A stretch of 64,000 nt of DNA from CAVSNH01 sp963729275 (GCA_963729275.1 CAVSNH010000012.1:30634-94633), one strand, 5' to 3'; counted from the stretch's first letter, positions 9,086 through 17,959 are shown. Notes: generated from the letters alone by a model not told the origin. Numbers and translations: made by a program.

Positions 9086-10390
9086 ATGTCCGGGTTCGTC
9101 GACGAGGCACAGCTGCACGTCAAGGCGGGAAACGGCGGGGCCGGAGCGGTGGCCTTCCGCCGTGAGGCCCACGTCGACCGGGGCGGCCCGGACGGCGGCA
9201 ACGGCGGCCGAGGCGGTGATGTGTGGCTGGTTGCCACCACTAACCAGTCGTCGTTGCTCGGGTTCCGCGACCACCCCCATCGTCGGGCCACCGATGGGGG
9301 CCACGGAGGCGGCAAGCGCCGTCACGGAGCGAATGGGACCGACCTCGAGGTTCAGGTCCCGGTCGGCACCCGGGCCCGTGGTGGCGACGGCACCCTCCTC
9401 TGCGACCTGGTCGCCGCCGGCGATCGATGGCTGGCCGGGCACGGTGGCCGCGGCGGACGCGGGAACGCCAGCTTCCTTTCCAACCGCCGACGAGCTCCTA
9501 CCTTCGCCGAGCAAGGTGAACGCGGCGAGGAGTCGTGGTACGACCTCGAGCTGTTGCTCGGGGCCGACGTGGCTTTGGTGGGCTTCCCCAACGTCGGCAA
9601 AAGCACGCTCATCGCCCGCATTTCGGCGGCCCGGCCCAAGATCGCCGACTACCCCTTCACCACCCTCGAGCCACATCTCGGCGTCGTCCGGATGGACGAC
9701 CGCTCGGACTTCACGGTGGCCGACATCCCCGGCCTCGTCGAGGGCGCTGCCGAGGGCAAGGGTCTCGGCCACCGATTCCTCCGCCACATCACCCGCACCC
9801 GGGTGCTCGTGATCCTGTTGGAGCTCGGACCGCTGGCTGCCGACCGACCCGAAGAGCAGTACCGCGTGCTGCTCGACGAGCTCGGCCGTTACCAGGCCGA
9901 CCTGCTCGACCGGCCCCGCCTGGTGGTCGGGAGCAAGGCCGACACGGTTGGCAGCGACAGCGCCGGGCCAGAGGCCTCCGAGCTCTGCGACCTGTGCGTC
10001 TCGGCCGTGACCGGCCTCGGCATCCCCGAGCTCGTGGGCCGGCTGGCGGTGCTCGTGGAGGCAGCCCGAGCCGTCGAGCCGGTGGCGTCCACGGCGGCCA
10101 CGGTGACCCACCGGCCCGTGCCCGACGGATTCATCGTGTCACGGGAGGACGACGGATCCTTCCGGGTCTCGGGCCGGGCCGTCGAGCGCACCGTCGCCCT
10201 CAACGACGTGACCACCGACGAAGCCGCCGACTATGTGCAGGTCCGATTGCGGCGACTGGGCGTCGACCGTGCCCTTGTGCGGGCCGGGGCACGGGAGGGA
10301 GCCGTGGTCCACATCGGTGAGGTCAGCCTCGTCTGGTCGAGCGACGAGCCGCAGGCGTCCGCCGCCGGCCGCTCACGTCGGCCCCGGTGA
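9086..10390 (+). CDS. obgE: GTPase ObgE/CgtA
   Basis: Essential GTPase of 50S subunit assembly and stress response. The Gly-rich Obg fold covers residues 1-160, the G domain follows with G1 GFPNVGKST (near 166) and G3 DIPG, and the OCT C-terminal domain ends the protein. The G4 motif, normally NKxD, reads SKAD (S283-D286), which should alter contact with the guanine base; G5 is SAVTG. 434 residues. ATG 9086 is chosen from the Obg N-terminus (SGFVDEAQLHVKAGNGG) and the -10 box just upstream. It overlaps proB by four bases. Confidence 0.95.
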   Translation: MSGFVDEAQLHVKAGNGGAGAVAFRREAHVDRGGPDGGNGGRGGDVWLVATTNQSSLLGFRDHPHRRATDGGHGGGKRRHGANGTDLEVQVPVGTRARGGDGTLLCDLVAAGDRWLAGHGGRGGRGNASFLSNRRRAPTFAEQGERGEESWYDLELLLGADVALVGFPNVGKSTLIARISAARPKIADYPFTTLEPHLGVVRMDDRSDFTVADIPGLVEGAAEGKGLGHRFLRHITRTRVLVILLELGPLAADRPEEQYRVLLDELGRYQADLLDRPRLVVGSKADTVGSDSAGPEASELCDLCVSAVTGLGIPELVGRLAVLVEAARAVEPVASTAATVTHRPVPDGFIVSREDDGSFRVSGRAVERTVALNDVTTDEAADYVQVRLRRLGVDRALVRAGAREGAVVHIGEVSLVWSSDEPQASAAGRSRRPR

Positions 10391-11559
10391 GCCCCACAAA
10401 GGGCCCCGGAGAGACGGCGCCCGCCGGGTCGGCGGCAGCGGGTCCGACCGTGCGGGGGGACGGCTCGGCCCGCACCCTGGTGGTCAAGATCGGGTCGTCC
10501 TCGGTCACCACCGACGGCCACCTGGAGGTGGCAGCCGTCGACAAGCTGGCCGGTGAGGTGGCCGGCGCCCGGGAGGCCGGCGATCGAGTGGTCATCGTGA
10601 CCTCGGGGGCGATCGCGGCCGGATGGACCCTGCTCGCCCCCGACCGGCCCCGACCGACCGACCTCGCCACCCTGCAGGCGGTGGCCGCCGTGGGCCAGCA
10701 CCACCTCATGCGGACGTGGAGCGACGCCCTCGCCGCCCGGGGGCTCGTCGCCGGGCAGGTGTTGTTGGCGCCTCTCGACTTCGTCCACCGCAGCCAGTAC
10801 CTGCACGCCCGACAGACGTTGGGCCGACTCCTCGAGCTCGGCGTCGTGCCCGTGGTCAACGAGAACGACGCGGTGGCCGACGAGGAGATCCGCTTCGGCG
10901 ACAACGACCGCCTGGGCGCCCTCGTCGCCCATCTGGTCCGCGCCGACCTGCTGGTGCTCCTGACCGACACGGAGGGGCTGCTGACCGGCGACCCCCGGCG
11001 AAGCGCCGGCGTCTCACTCATCGAGGAGGTGGTCGAGTTCGACCACGAGCTCGAACGCATCGCCGGGGGACCAGGATCGGTCATGGGCAGTGGCGGCATG
11101 GGGTCGAAGCTGGCCGCCGCCCGGATCGCCGTGTGGTCGGGCATCGAGGCTGTCATCGCTGACGCCGCCCGGCCCGGAGTGCTGGCCGCGCTGGCCGCCT
11201 CGACCCCCGGGGTCGGCACCCGGTTCCGACCCCGGGCGCCGCGCCTCCCGGCCCGAAAGCTGTGGATCGCCTTCGCCATCGGCTCGTCGGGCACCATCGA
11301 GGTGGACGACGGCGCCCGCCGGGCGCTCTGTGAGCGGGGCCGCTCCCTGCTCCCGGCCGGCATCACCGGCGTCCGTGGGGACTTCGCGCCGGACGACGCC
11401 GTCGAGCTGGCCGGGCCCGACGGGACTGTTTTCGCCAAGGGCCTCGTTCGCCACCCGGCCTCGACCGTCAGCCGGTGGGCCGGGCATCGGTCAGACGCCC
11501 TGCCCGAGGACGTCGCCCCCGAGGTCGTCCATCGCGACGACCTGGTCGTGTTGGCCTGA
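10387..11559 (+). CDS. proB: Glutamate 5-kinase
   Basis: Phosphorylates glutamate to glutamyl 5-phosphate, the first step of proline synthesis. The amino acid kinase domain starts with VVKIGSSSVTTDG and includes VVNENDAVA and GDNDRLGALVA; a C-terminal PUA domain follows (residues ~290-385). 390 residues, the normal size. GTG 10387 overlaps the obgE stop (GTGA). A GC-rich stem followed by eight Ts lies 75 bases downstream, so transcription probably stops before proA, which has its own promoter. Confidence 0.95.
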   Translation: MSPTKGPGETAPAGSAAAGPTVRGDGSARTLVVKIGSSSVTTDGHLEVAAVDKLAGEVAGAREAGDRVVIVTSGAIAAGWTLLAPDRPRPTDLATLQAVAAVGQHHLMRTWSDALAARGLVAGQVLLAPLDFVHRSQYLHARQTLGRLLELGVVPVVNENDAVADEEIRFGDNDRLGALVAHLVRADLLVLLTDTEGLLTGDPRRSAGVSLIEEVVEFDHELERIAGGPGSVMGSGGMGSKLAAARIAVWSGIEAVIADAARPGVLAALAASTPGVGTRFRPRAPRLPARKLWIAFAIGSSGTIEVDDGARRALCERGRSLLPAGITGVRGDFAPDDAVELAGPDGTVFAKGLVRHPASTVSRWAGHRSDALPEDVAPEVVHRDDLVVLA

Positions 11560-11633
11560 ACGCCATGCTGCCAGCGCCGGCTCGTGGGACCGCCCTCGGG
11601 ACCGCATCCGGGCAAGTGGCGACACGCCGCCAG

Positions 11634-11658
11634 CCGGCGCCCGGCCGGACTTTTTTTT
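11634..11658 (+). terminator. Intrinsic terminator after proB
   Basis: CCGGC and GCCGG pair around a five-base loop, followed by AC and eight Ts. The stem is short but wholly G-C. The T run also forms the outer end of the inverted-repeat element beginning at 11650. Confidence 0.55.
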
Positions 11659-11757
11659 CAAAAATGCGATTTTTGTCAGATTAGGCTGACACAGCCGTCA
11701 GCTTATTCTGACAGCCGTCAGGTTAAGCTGACAAAACAGGCATTTCGAAAAAAAAAG
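11650..11757. repeat. AT-rich palindromic element with three GTCAG-N6-CTGAC sites
   Basis: This 108-base AT-rich island interrupts otherwise very GC-rich DNA. Three palindromes of the form GTCAG-N6-CTGAC lie at 11675-11690, 11697-11712 and 11717-11732, with starts 22 and 20 bases apart, about two helical turns. Outside them, roughly 30-base arms form an imperfect inverted repeat running from C plus eight Ts on the left to nine As plus G on the right. A related pair of palindromes occurs at 48609. It could be an operator array, a structured RNA or a small mobile palindromic element. The remainder of the 306-base proB-proA gap shows nothing further except the terminator and the proA promoter. 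Confidence 0.75.
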
Positions 11758-11853
11758 AAACACGCCTCGAGAGACCATTGACCGACTTGCCCTCAGCGAG
11801 GCCAAGCCGTCCCCCCGCACGCCCCGAGGATCCGAGATCCAGGGGCCGTGCCC

Positions 11854-11859
11854 TACCAT
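11854..11859 (+). promoter_or_regulatory. -10 box TACCAT, leaderless proA
   Basis: TACCAT ends exactly 6 bases before GTG 11866. This supports the GTG as the first transcribed and translated codon and argues against the in-frame GTG at 11848, which lies upstream of the box. Confidence 0.65.
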
Positions 11860-11865
11860 GCACAG

Positions 11866-13122
11866 GTGCCGAACCGCACCGAACCGTCACTCGAGGACCT
11901 GGCCGCTCGGGCCAAGGCAGCCGGCCGACGCCTGGCCACGAGCTCGGCCGATGCCCGCAACGACGCCCTGCTCTTCGCCGCTGACCTGCTGGAACGGGAA
12001 TCCGAGGCGATCCTTTCGGCCAACGCCAAGGATGTCGAGCGCGCCGAGGGCGGCGGTGCCGACGCCACCGTCCTCGACCGGCTGCGGCTGACACCCAAGC
12101 GCATCGGGTCCATGGCCGAGGGCCTCCGAGCCATTTTTGCTCTGCCCGATCCGGTGGGGGAGGTCACCGAGGGCTGGACCCGTCCGAACGGGCTTCGGGT
12201 CGAGCGGGTGCGGGTGCCACTCGGGCTCGTGGGCATCATCTACGAGAACCGGCCCAACGTGACCAGCGACGCCGCCGGGCTGTGCCTGAAATCGGGGAAC
12301 GCCGTCCTGCTGCGGGGCTCGGGCTCGGCACATGCGTCGAATGCCGCCATTTCCTCGCGGCTCCGGGCGGGGCTGGCCAAGGCCGGCTTGCCCGAGGACG
12401 GCATAGCCCTCGTGGCCGACACCAGCCACGAGGCGGCCGTCGCCTTCATGCAGCTCGACGGCTACATCGACTGCCTCATCCCCCGGGGCGGACCTGCCCT
12501 CCTGGCTTCCGTGCGCGAGCACGCCACGGTGCCCACCGTCATCGATGGGGCGGGCAACTGCCACGTCTACGTGGATGCCGGCGCCGACCTGGCCATGGCC
12601 GAGTCCATCGTGGCCAACGCCAAGCTGTCACGGCCCGGGGTGTGCAACGCGGCCGAAACTGTCCTGGTACACGGAGCGGTGGCCACCGAGTTCCTGCCGC
12701 GGATGCAAGCAGCCCTGCCCGGCGTGCGCCTCATGGGTGACGCCGCGGCACAGCGCGTTCTGCCTGACCTCGAGCACGCGACGTCCGAGGACTTCGCCAC
12801 CGAGTTCCTGGGTCTCGCTTTGACGGTCGGGGTGGTCGACAGCCTCGATGCCGCCATCGACCACATCGCCCGTTTCGGTACCGGCCACTCGGAGGCCATC
12901 GTGACCGGCAACCTGGCTGCCGCCATGCGGTTCGTCGGCGAGGTGGACGCCGCCGCCGTGCTGGTCAACGCCTCGACCCGGTTCATCGACGGCCAGGAGC
13001 TCGGCCTCGGGGCAGAGATCGGCATCTCGACCCAGAAGCTGCACGCCAGGGGCCCAATGGGGCTCCGCGACCTGACGTCGGTCAAGTACGTGGTGATCGG
13101 CTCCGGGCAGGTGCGCCGGTGA
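11866..13122 (+). CDS. proA: Gamma-glutamyl phosphate reductase
   Basis: Reduces glutamyl 5-phosphate to glutamate semialdehyde with NADPH, the second proline step. Aldehyde dehydrogenase fold; recognisable segments are VPLGLVGIIYENRPNVT, LRGSGSAHASN and the active-site region SRPGVCNAAET with the catalytic Cys. About 418 residues, full length. It is separated from proB by the AT-rich palindromic element, an uncommon break in the proBA pair. The stop overlaps the GTG of the MoxR gene (GTGA). Confidence 0.95.
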   Translation: MPNRTEPSLEDLAARAKAAGRRLATSSADARNDALLFAADLLERESEAILSANAKDVERAEGGGADATVLDRLRLTPKRIGSMAEGLRAIFALPDPVGEVTEGWTRPNGLRVERVRVPLGLVGIIYENRPNVTSDAAGLCLKSGNAVLLRGSGSAHASNAAISSRLRAGLAKAGLPEDGIALVADTSHEAAVAFMQLDGYIDCLIPRGGPALLASVREHATVPTVIDGAGNCHVYVDAGADLAMAESIVANAKLSRPGVCNAAETVLVHGAVATEFLPRMQAALPGVRLMGDAAAQRVLPDLEHATSEDFATEFLGLALTVGVVDSLDAAIDHIARFGTGHSEAIVTGNLAAAMRFVGEVDAAAVLVNASTRFIDGQELGLGAEIGISTQKLHARGPMGLRDLTSVKYVVIGSGQVRR

Positions 13123-14024
13123 GTGCTGTCGAGAAACCCGGATCCACCGGCAGCGAGCCACGGTTCGAGTCCATCCAGGGTGTGAGAGAGGGCCTGGCTG
13201 AGGTCGAGTACCTGGCCGACGAGGGGATCGCCGGGGTCGTGTTTCTAGCCGACCGTCTGGGCAAGCCGGTGCTCGTCGAGGGACCGGCCGGCACCGGCAA
13301 GACAGAGCTGGCCAAGTCGGTGGCCCGCATGACCGGGAGCCGGCTCATCCGGCTCCAGTGCTACGAGGGCCTGGACGAGTCGAAGGCGCTCTACGAGTGG
13401 AACTACAAGAAGCAGCTGCTGCGCATCCAGGCGGACTCCGACAAGGCTTGGCAGGAGCTCGAGGAGGACATCTTCGCCGAGGAGTTCCTCCTCACCCGGC
13501 CCCTCCTCGAAGCCATCCGTGCCACCGAACCGGTGGTCCTCCTGGTCGACGAGGTCGATCGCGTCGAGCTCGAGACCGAGGCCCTCCTGCTCGAAGTCCT
13601 CTCCGAGTACCAAGTGTCGATCCCCGAGCTCGGCACGGTGCGGGCAACCCAGGTGCCGCTCGTCTTCCTCACCTCCAACAACACCCGCGAGCTGTCCGAG
13701 GCATTGAAGCGTCGCTGCCTCTACCTTCACATCGACTACCCCCAGCTCGACCGCGAGCGGGCCATCATCGAGACCCGGGTGCCGGGGATCGGCCAGGTCA
13801 TGGCCGATCAGGTGGCCCGGATCGTGCGCTCGCTGCGAGGCCTGGACCTGAAGAAGCACCCATCGGTGTCGGAGACCATCGACTGGGCCCGCACTCTCGT
13901 CGTCCTCGGGGTGGAGTCGATCGACGCCGAGCAGGCCCGCGACACCTTGCACATCCTCCTCAAGTACCAATCGGACATCGAGCGCGCCGCCAAGGAGCTG
14001 GCCGGGGCCGAGCCCCCCCGCTGA
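13119..14024 (+). CDS. MoxR-family AAA+ ATPase
   Basis: AAA+ ATPase expected to remodel a partner together with a VWA-domain protein. Walker A GPAGTGKT lies at about residues 55-62, Walker B LLVDEVD near 141-147, and a sensor-1 segment FLTSNN follows. 301 residues. It overlaps proA by four bases and is followed after 13 bases by a VWA protein, the usual MoxR-VWA pairing. The sequence resembles the CoxD-like branch, but no carbon monoxide dehydrogenase genes are in the window, so the client is unknown. Confidence 0.85.
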   Translation: MSAVEKPGSTGSEPRFESIQGVREGLAEVEYLADEGIAGVVFLADRLGKPVLVEGPAGTGKTELAKSVARMTGSRLIRLQCYEGLDESKALYEWNYKKQLLRIQADSDKAWQELEEDIFAEEFLLTRPLLEAIRATEPVVLLVDEVDRVELETEALLLEVLSEYQVSIPELGTVRATQVPLVFLTSNNTRELSEALKRRCLYLHIDYPQLDRERAIIETRVPGIGQVMADQVARIVRSLRGLDLKKHPSVSETIDWARTLVVLGVESIDAEQARDTLHILLKYQSDIERAAKELAGAEPPR

Positions 14025-14037
14025 CCACCGACCTACC

Positions 14038-15531
14038 GTGCTCGACCTCCTGGCCGGTTTCGTCACCGAACTACGGGCCGCCGGCATCCCGGTGTCGCTG
14101 ACCGAGCACCTCGACGCGGCGGAGGCCCTCGGTCACATCCCGATCGAGGACCGGGAGGCGATCAAGTACACGCTGGGGGCGAGCCTGGTGAAGTCCTCGG
14201 CTCACTGGCGGGCCTACGAGACCACCTTCGAGATCTATTTCTCCTTGCGTGGGCCCGACTATCGCATCGACGGCGACGACGGGGAGGACGGCGACCGGGC
14301 ACCGGGGGAGTCCTCGGGCCAGGCCGGCAGCGCCGGCCAGCTCGGCCGGGCCTCGGGTGGTGGCGCCGAGGGGTTGACTCCCGAGGAGCTCGCCGACCTG
14401 CTGTACACGGCGCTGCTGCGAGGAAATGCGGCCGCGATGGCGGCGGTGGCCCGCCAAGCGGTGGCCCGCTACGCCGGGATGGAGTCGGGCCGGCCGGTGG
14501 GCGGCACCTACTACCTCTACCGGACGCTGCGGAACCTCGACCTCGACGGGGTCCTCGACCGCCTGCTCGAGGAGGCCCGGCAGAACGCGCCCCAGACCCC
14601 CGGTACGGCCGGCAACGGTGACGGCAGCGGCGGCGGCATTGCCAGCACGCTCACTGCGCTTGAGGAGCGGCTGCTCCGCGACGAGTACCAGGCCCGGATC
14701 GACGAGCTGCGCCGCGAGATCGAGAACGAGATCCGCCGGCGCCTCGTGGCCGACCGGGGGAGCGAGGCCCTGGCCAAGTCGGTGCGTAAGCCGTTGCCCG
14801 AGGACATCGACATGATGCATGCCACCCGAGAGGAGCTCATCGCCCTGCGCAAGGCCCTCCGTCCGCTGTCCCGCAAGCTCGCCGTGCGCCTGGCCCGCAA
14901 GCGTCGCCATGGGCGGCGTGGGCCCCTCGACTTCCGGTCCACGATCCGACACTCGCTCTCGACCGGCGGGGTTCCCGTCGAGCCCAAGTTCCGCTACCCG
15001 CGCCCGTCGAAGCCGGAGATCATGGTCATCGCTGACATCTCGGGCTCGGTGGCCAGCTTCGCCCGCTTCACTCTGCATCTTGTGCACGCCCTCTCGACCC
15101 AGTTCTCCAAGGTGCGGAGCTTCGTCTTCATCGACGGCATCGACGAGGTGTCCTCGTTCTTCGAAGGTGCCGACGATCCGGCCGAGGCCGTGCACCGCAT
15201 CAACACCGAGGCCGACGTGGTCTGGGTGGACGGGCACTCCGATTACGGGCACGCGTTCACCGTCTTCTGGGAGCGGTGGGGCGAGGAGATCACGCCACGC
15301 ACGAGCGTCCTGCTCCTCGGCGACGCGCGCAACAACTATCACGCTTCGCAGTCATGGGTGGTGAAGGAGCTCAATCAGCGGGCCCGACACGTCTACTGGC
15401 TCAATCCTGAGCCCCAGGCTTACTGGAACTCAGGCGACTCGATCGTGTCCGAGTACGGAGTCCACTGCGACGAGGTGGTTGAGTGCCGCACGCTCCGCCA
15501 GCTCGAGCGGTTCGTGGGTGAGCTGGCGTGA
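14038..15531 (+). CDS. VWA domain protein, CoxE-like
   Basis: Metal-dependent von Willebrand A protein, probable co-factor of the adjacent MoxR ATPase. The C-terminal VWA domain carries the MIDAS motif DISGS (D333) within MVIADISGSVASF. The middle is helical and charged, with Glu/Arg-rich stretches and Gly/Ser linkers near residues 85-115 and 185-200. 497 residues, somewhat long for CoxE. It starts at GTG 14038 and overlaps the following histidine phosphatase gene by four bases, so the three genes appear cotranscribed. Confidence 0.8.
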   Translation: MLDLLAGFVTELRAAGIPVSLTEHLDAAEALGHIPIEDREAIKYTLGASLVKSSAHWRAYETTFEIYFSLRGPDYRIDGDDGEDGDRAPGESSGQAGSAGQLGRASGGGAEGLTPEELADLLYTALLRGNAAAMAAVARQAVARYAGMESGRPVGGTYYLYRTLRNLDLDGVLDRLLEEARQNAPQTPGTAGNGDGSGGGIASTLTALEERLLRDEYQARIDELRREIENEIRRRLVADRGSEALAKSVRKPLPEDIDMMHATREELIALRKALRPLSRKLAVRLARKRRHGRRGPLDFRSTIRHSLSTGGVPVEPKFRYPRPSKPEIMVIADISGSVASFARFTLHLVHALSTQFSKVRSFVFIDGIDEVSSFFEGADDPAEAVHRINTEADVVWVDGHSDYGHAFTVFWERWGEEITPRTSVLLLGDARNNYHASQSWVVKELNQRARHVYWLNPEPQAYWNSGDSIVSEYGVHCDEVVECRTLRQLERFVGELA

Positions 15532-16289
15532 CGGACTCGCGACCCGGCTTCGACGGCCTGTCGGGGGCCGGGGCCACCGATGGGCCACCGGAGGGGATCG
15601 CCACCGTGCCCAACCCGCCGAGCGGTTCGGCGCAGACCCGCCTCGTTCTCGTTCGCCATGGCGAGGCCGTCTGCAACGTCGCCGGGGTGTGCGGGGGCGT
15701 CATCGGCTGTCGTGGCCTCACCGAGGTGGGTCGTGCTCAGGTCGAGGCGCTGCGCGACCGCCTGGCCGCCTCCGGGGAGCTGGTCGGTTGTGAGGCGGTC
15801 TACGCCAGCGTGCTCGCTCGTGCGCGTGAGACGGCGGAGATTTTGGCACCGGTGCTGCTCACCCCGGGCATGAACGTTCGGACTCGCTGCGACCTCTGCG
15901 AGCTGCATCCCGGCGAGGCCGACGGGCTCACCTGGCCCGAGTTCGCCGAGCGCTTCGGCGAACCGGACTGGGACCTCGACCCCGGGCAGCCCATCGCCCC
16001 CGGGGGCGAGAGCTGGACCGGTTTCGTGCGCCGGGTGTCGATGGCCCTGGACGAACTGGTGGAGCTCCACCGGGGAGGCCTGGTGGTGGTGGCTTGCCAT
16101 GCCGGCGTCATCGAGGCGTCGCTCTTGGCCAAGCTGCCGGTTGAGGGTGGCACCGACGGTGCCCGCCTCCGGCTGCGCACGCTGCACGCGTCGATGACCA
16201 CCTGGGAAGTGGAGGATGGCCGGTGGAGTCTGTTCGGTTACAACGACGCACTGGCGCCGATCCTCCTGGCCGCCGAGGTTCCTCGGTAG
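15528..16289 (+). CDS. Histidine phosphatase superfamily protein
   Basis: Phosphoglycerate mutase-like phosphatase. The catalytic motif LVRHGEA puts the phospho-accepting His at about residue 44; a second His lies in VVACHAGVIE. 253 residues with a disordered N-terminus of about 35. GTG 15528 overlaps the VWA stop (GTGA). The substrate cannot be told from the sequence; alpha-ribazole phosphatase-like or broad activity are both possible. It faces the GH25-like gene across only 26 bases. Confidence 0.8.
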   Translation: MTDSRPGFDGLSGAGATDGPPEGIATVPNPPSGSAQTRLVLVRHGEAVCNVAGVCGGVIGCRGLTEVGRAQVEALRDRLAASGELVGCEAVYASVLARARETAEILAPVLLTPGMNVRTRCDLCELHPGEADGLTWPEFAERFGEPDWDLDPGQPIAPGGESWTGFVRRVSMALDELVELHRGGLVVVACHAGVIEASLLAKLPVEGGTDGARLRLRTLHASMTTWEVEDGRWSLFGYNDALAPILLAAEVPR

Positions 16290-16315
16290 TCGGGTCGGGC
16301 GGAGGTGGCGCGGGC

Positions 16316-17959
16316 TCAGCAGGCGTAGTCGTAATCAGTGTTATTTGTTGAGGCGTACTGGACGATCTGTACGGGGCCCGACGGCAGGTCGCCGTACCAC
16401 GAATGGACGTCGGCACAGGTGGCCGCCGGGTTGGGTCCCCAGTCGGCGACCCAGTAGGGGACGTCGGGCTGGTAGCTCGTGCCCACCAAGTTCGGCCAGT
16501 TGGCCGGACTTGCATAGATGCCGACATTGTTGAGGCCGAGGGACCGGAACCCGTCGATGGCACCCTGGATCATCGAGGCGCTGGCCGCCGGGTCGACGGT
16601 GAGGGAGGGGTCCTCGACATCGAGCCACCACGACACCTGAGTGTCCACGCCGGCGGCCGTTGCCTTGTTGAAGGCGTCCACCGCCGTCTCGAATCCGTAG
16701 TTGCAGGCCGTCGCAGAGCCGTTGTAGGGGAACGCACCGGAGTTGCAGGCGGCGTCCGGCGACGAGCCCGTCGTGCCGAAGGTCAGATAGATGTAGAGAT
16801 TGAGCCCGGCCCCGGCCCAGGCCGCTTCGCCGTCGGCACCCCCCAGGCAGTAGTTGGTGGCGCCGAATGAAGCCCCCTCGACCTGGACAATGCCGATCAC
16901 GTGTGGTTCGGGCGGATAATTGCCACATTGGTAGTTCGAAACGTCGTAGCCGAGGCTCCCGGCGGGATAGGGGGCGTCGGCAAAGTCCCCGTTGGCGTCG
17001 GCTTCGGCCATGCCCACGACCGGCTCGACCAGGACCTGGGGCGCGGATCCCCAGTAATTAGCCCCCCCGAAGGGAGTCACCGCCCCGTTGTTGTTGGTGA
17101 ACCAATAGCCGTTCCCGGACGAGTCACTGGCCATGGCCACGATGGGCCGTGACTGGGGCACATTCCCGAGCGAGCCGTAGAAGGCGGCGTCCCCGAAGGC
17201 GAAGATGCCACCGTCGGAGGCCACGAACCAGTAGCCGCCCCCACCGTGGGCGGCGGCCATGCCGACGATCGGCGCGTTGAGCGGCTGGCCTCCCATCGAC
17301 CCGTAGAAGCCGGCGTCACCGAAGGCGAAGATGCCGCCGTCGGCCGCCACCAACCAGTAGCCACCACCGTTGGGGGTGGGAGCCATGCCGACGATCGGCT
17401 GGTTGAGCGGCTGGCCTCCCATCGACCCGTAGAAGCCGGCGTCCCCGAAGGCGAAGATCCCGCCATCTGAGGCCACCAGCCAGTAGCCACCGCCGTTGGG
17501 AGCCGCCGCCATGCCCACGATCGGGGCGTTGAGCGGATGACCTCCCATCGACCCGTAGAAGCCGGCATTGCCGAAGGCGAAGATGCCGCCGTCGGAGGCA
17601 TCCAGCCAGTAGCCCTGGCTGTTGTTGGTCCCGGCCATGCCCACGATGGGCTGGTTGAGCGGATGGCCCCCCATCGACCCGTAGAACCCGGCCCCGCCGA
17701 GGGAGAAGATGCCGCCGTCGGAGGCCACGAGCCAGTAGGCGGACACCGTCGAGGGCGCCGCCGTGGCCGTCTGAGAGGTACCAGCGACGATGGTGACGAT
17801 CACCGCCGATGTCAAGACGAGCACGGCGCCGATGACGCGAGCGAGGCGCGATGCCACAACTCGGTTCGCCCGCGGGCGCAGCCACGACGAGCGACGCCAG
17901 CGGCCCGAAGGCTCGCAGCGTGCCGCGAAAGGTGCGAAGGCGCGGCTATGAGCGTCCAT
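16316..17959 (-). CDS. Secreted YWLV-repeat protein with GH25-like domain
   Basis: Predicted exported protein: a basic N-terminus of about 40 residues is followed by one hydrophobic segment (VIGAVLVLTSAVIVTIVAG). Six tandem 42-residue repeats of the type YWLVASDGGIFAFGDAGFY follow, then a C-terminal domain of about 220 residues resembling glycoside hydrolase family 25 (YDVSNYQ start; WLDVED with candidate catalytic D447 and E449; VGIYAS; YWVADWG; QYAS near the end). Several paired cysteines fit an extracellular location. The repeats may form a propeller or adhesive stalk; that is inference. ATG 17959 is chosen because AGGAGG lies eight bases upstream; GTG 17965 is too close to it. Confidence 0.75.
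   Translation of the reverse strand: MDAHSRAFAPFAARCEPSGRWRRSSWLRPRANRVVASRLARVIGAVLVLTSAVIVTIVAGTSQTATAAPSTVSAYWLVASDGGIFSLGGAGFYGSMGGHPLNQPIVGMAGTNNSQGYWLDASDGGIFAFGNAGFYGSMGGHPLNAPIVGMAAAPNGGGYWLVASDGGIFAFGDAGFYGSMGGQPLNQPIVGMAPTPNGGGYWLVAADGGIFAFGDAGFYGSMGGQPLNAPIVGMAAAHGGGGYWFVASDGGIFAFGDAAFYGSLGNVPQSRPIVAMASDSSGNGYWFTNNNGAVTPFGGANYWGSAPQVLVEPVVGMAEADANGDFADAPYPAGSLGYDVSNYQCGNYPPEPHVIGIVQVEGASFGATNYCLGGADGEAAWAGAGLNLYIYLTFGTTGSSPDAACNSGAFPYNGSATACNYGFETAVDAFNKATAAGVDTQVSWWLDVEDPSLTVDPAASASMIQGAIDGFRSLGLNNVGIYASPANWPNLVGTSYQPDVPYWVADWGPNPAATCADVHSWYGDLPSGPVQIVQYASTNNTDYDYAC
16982..17737 (-). repeat. Six 126-base coding repeats
   Basis: Each unit encodes about 42 residues with conserved YW, DGGI, FYGSMGG and PIVGMA positions. 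The middle three or four copies are nearly identical at DNA level and the last two diverge. Recombination between copies could change their number. Confidence 0.85.

Noticed and set aside
16982..17737. Regular repeats resembling a CRISPR array or satellite
   Set aside because: The period is 126 bases without distinct spacers, the frame stays open, and each unit encodes the same 42-residue motif. No CRISPR array or cas gene is seen in the window.
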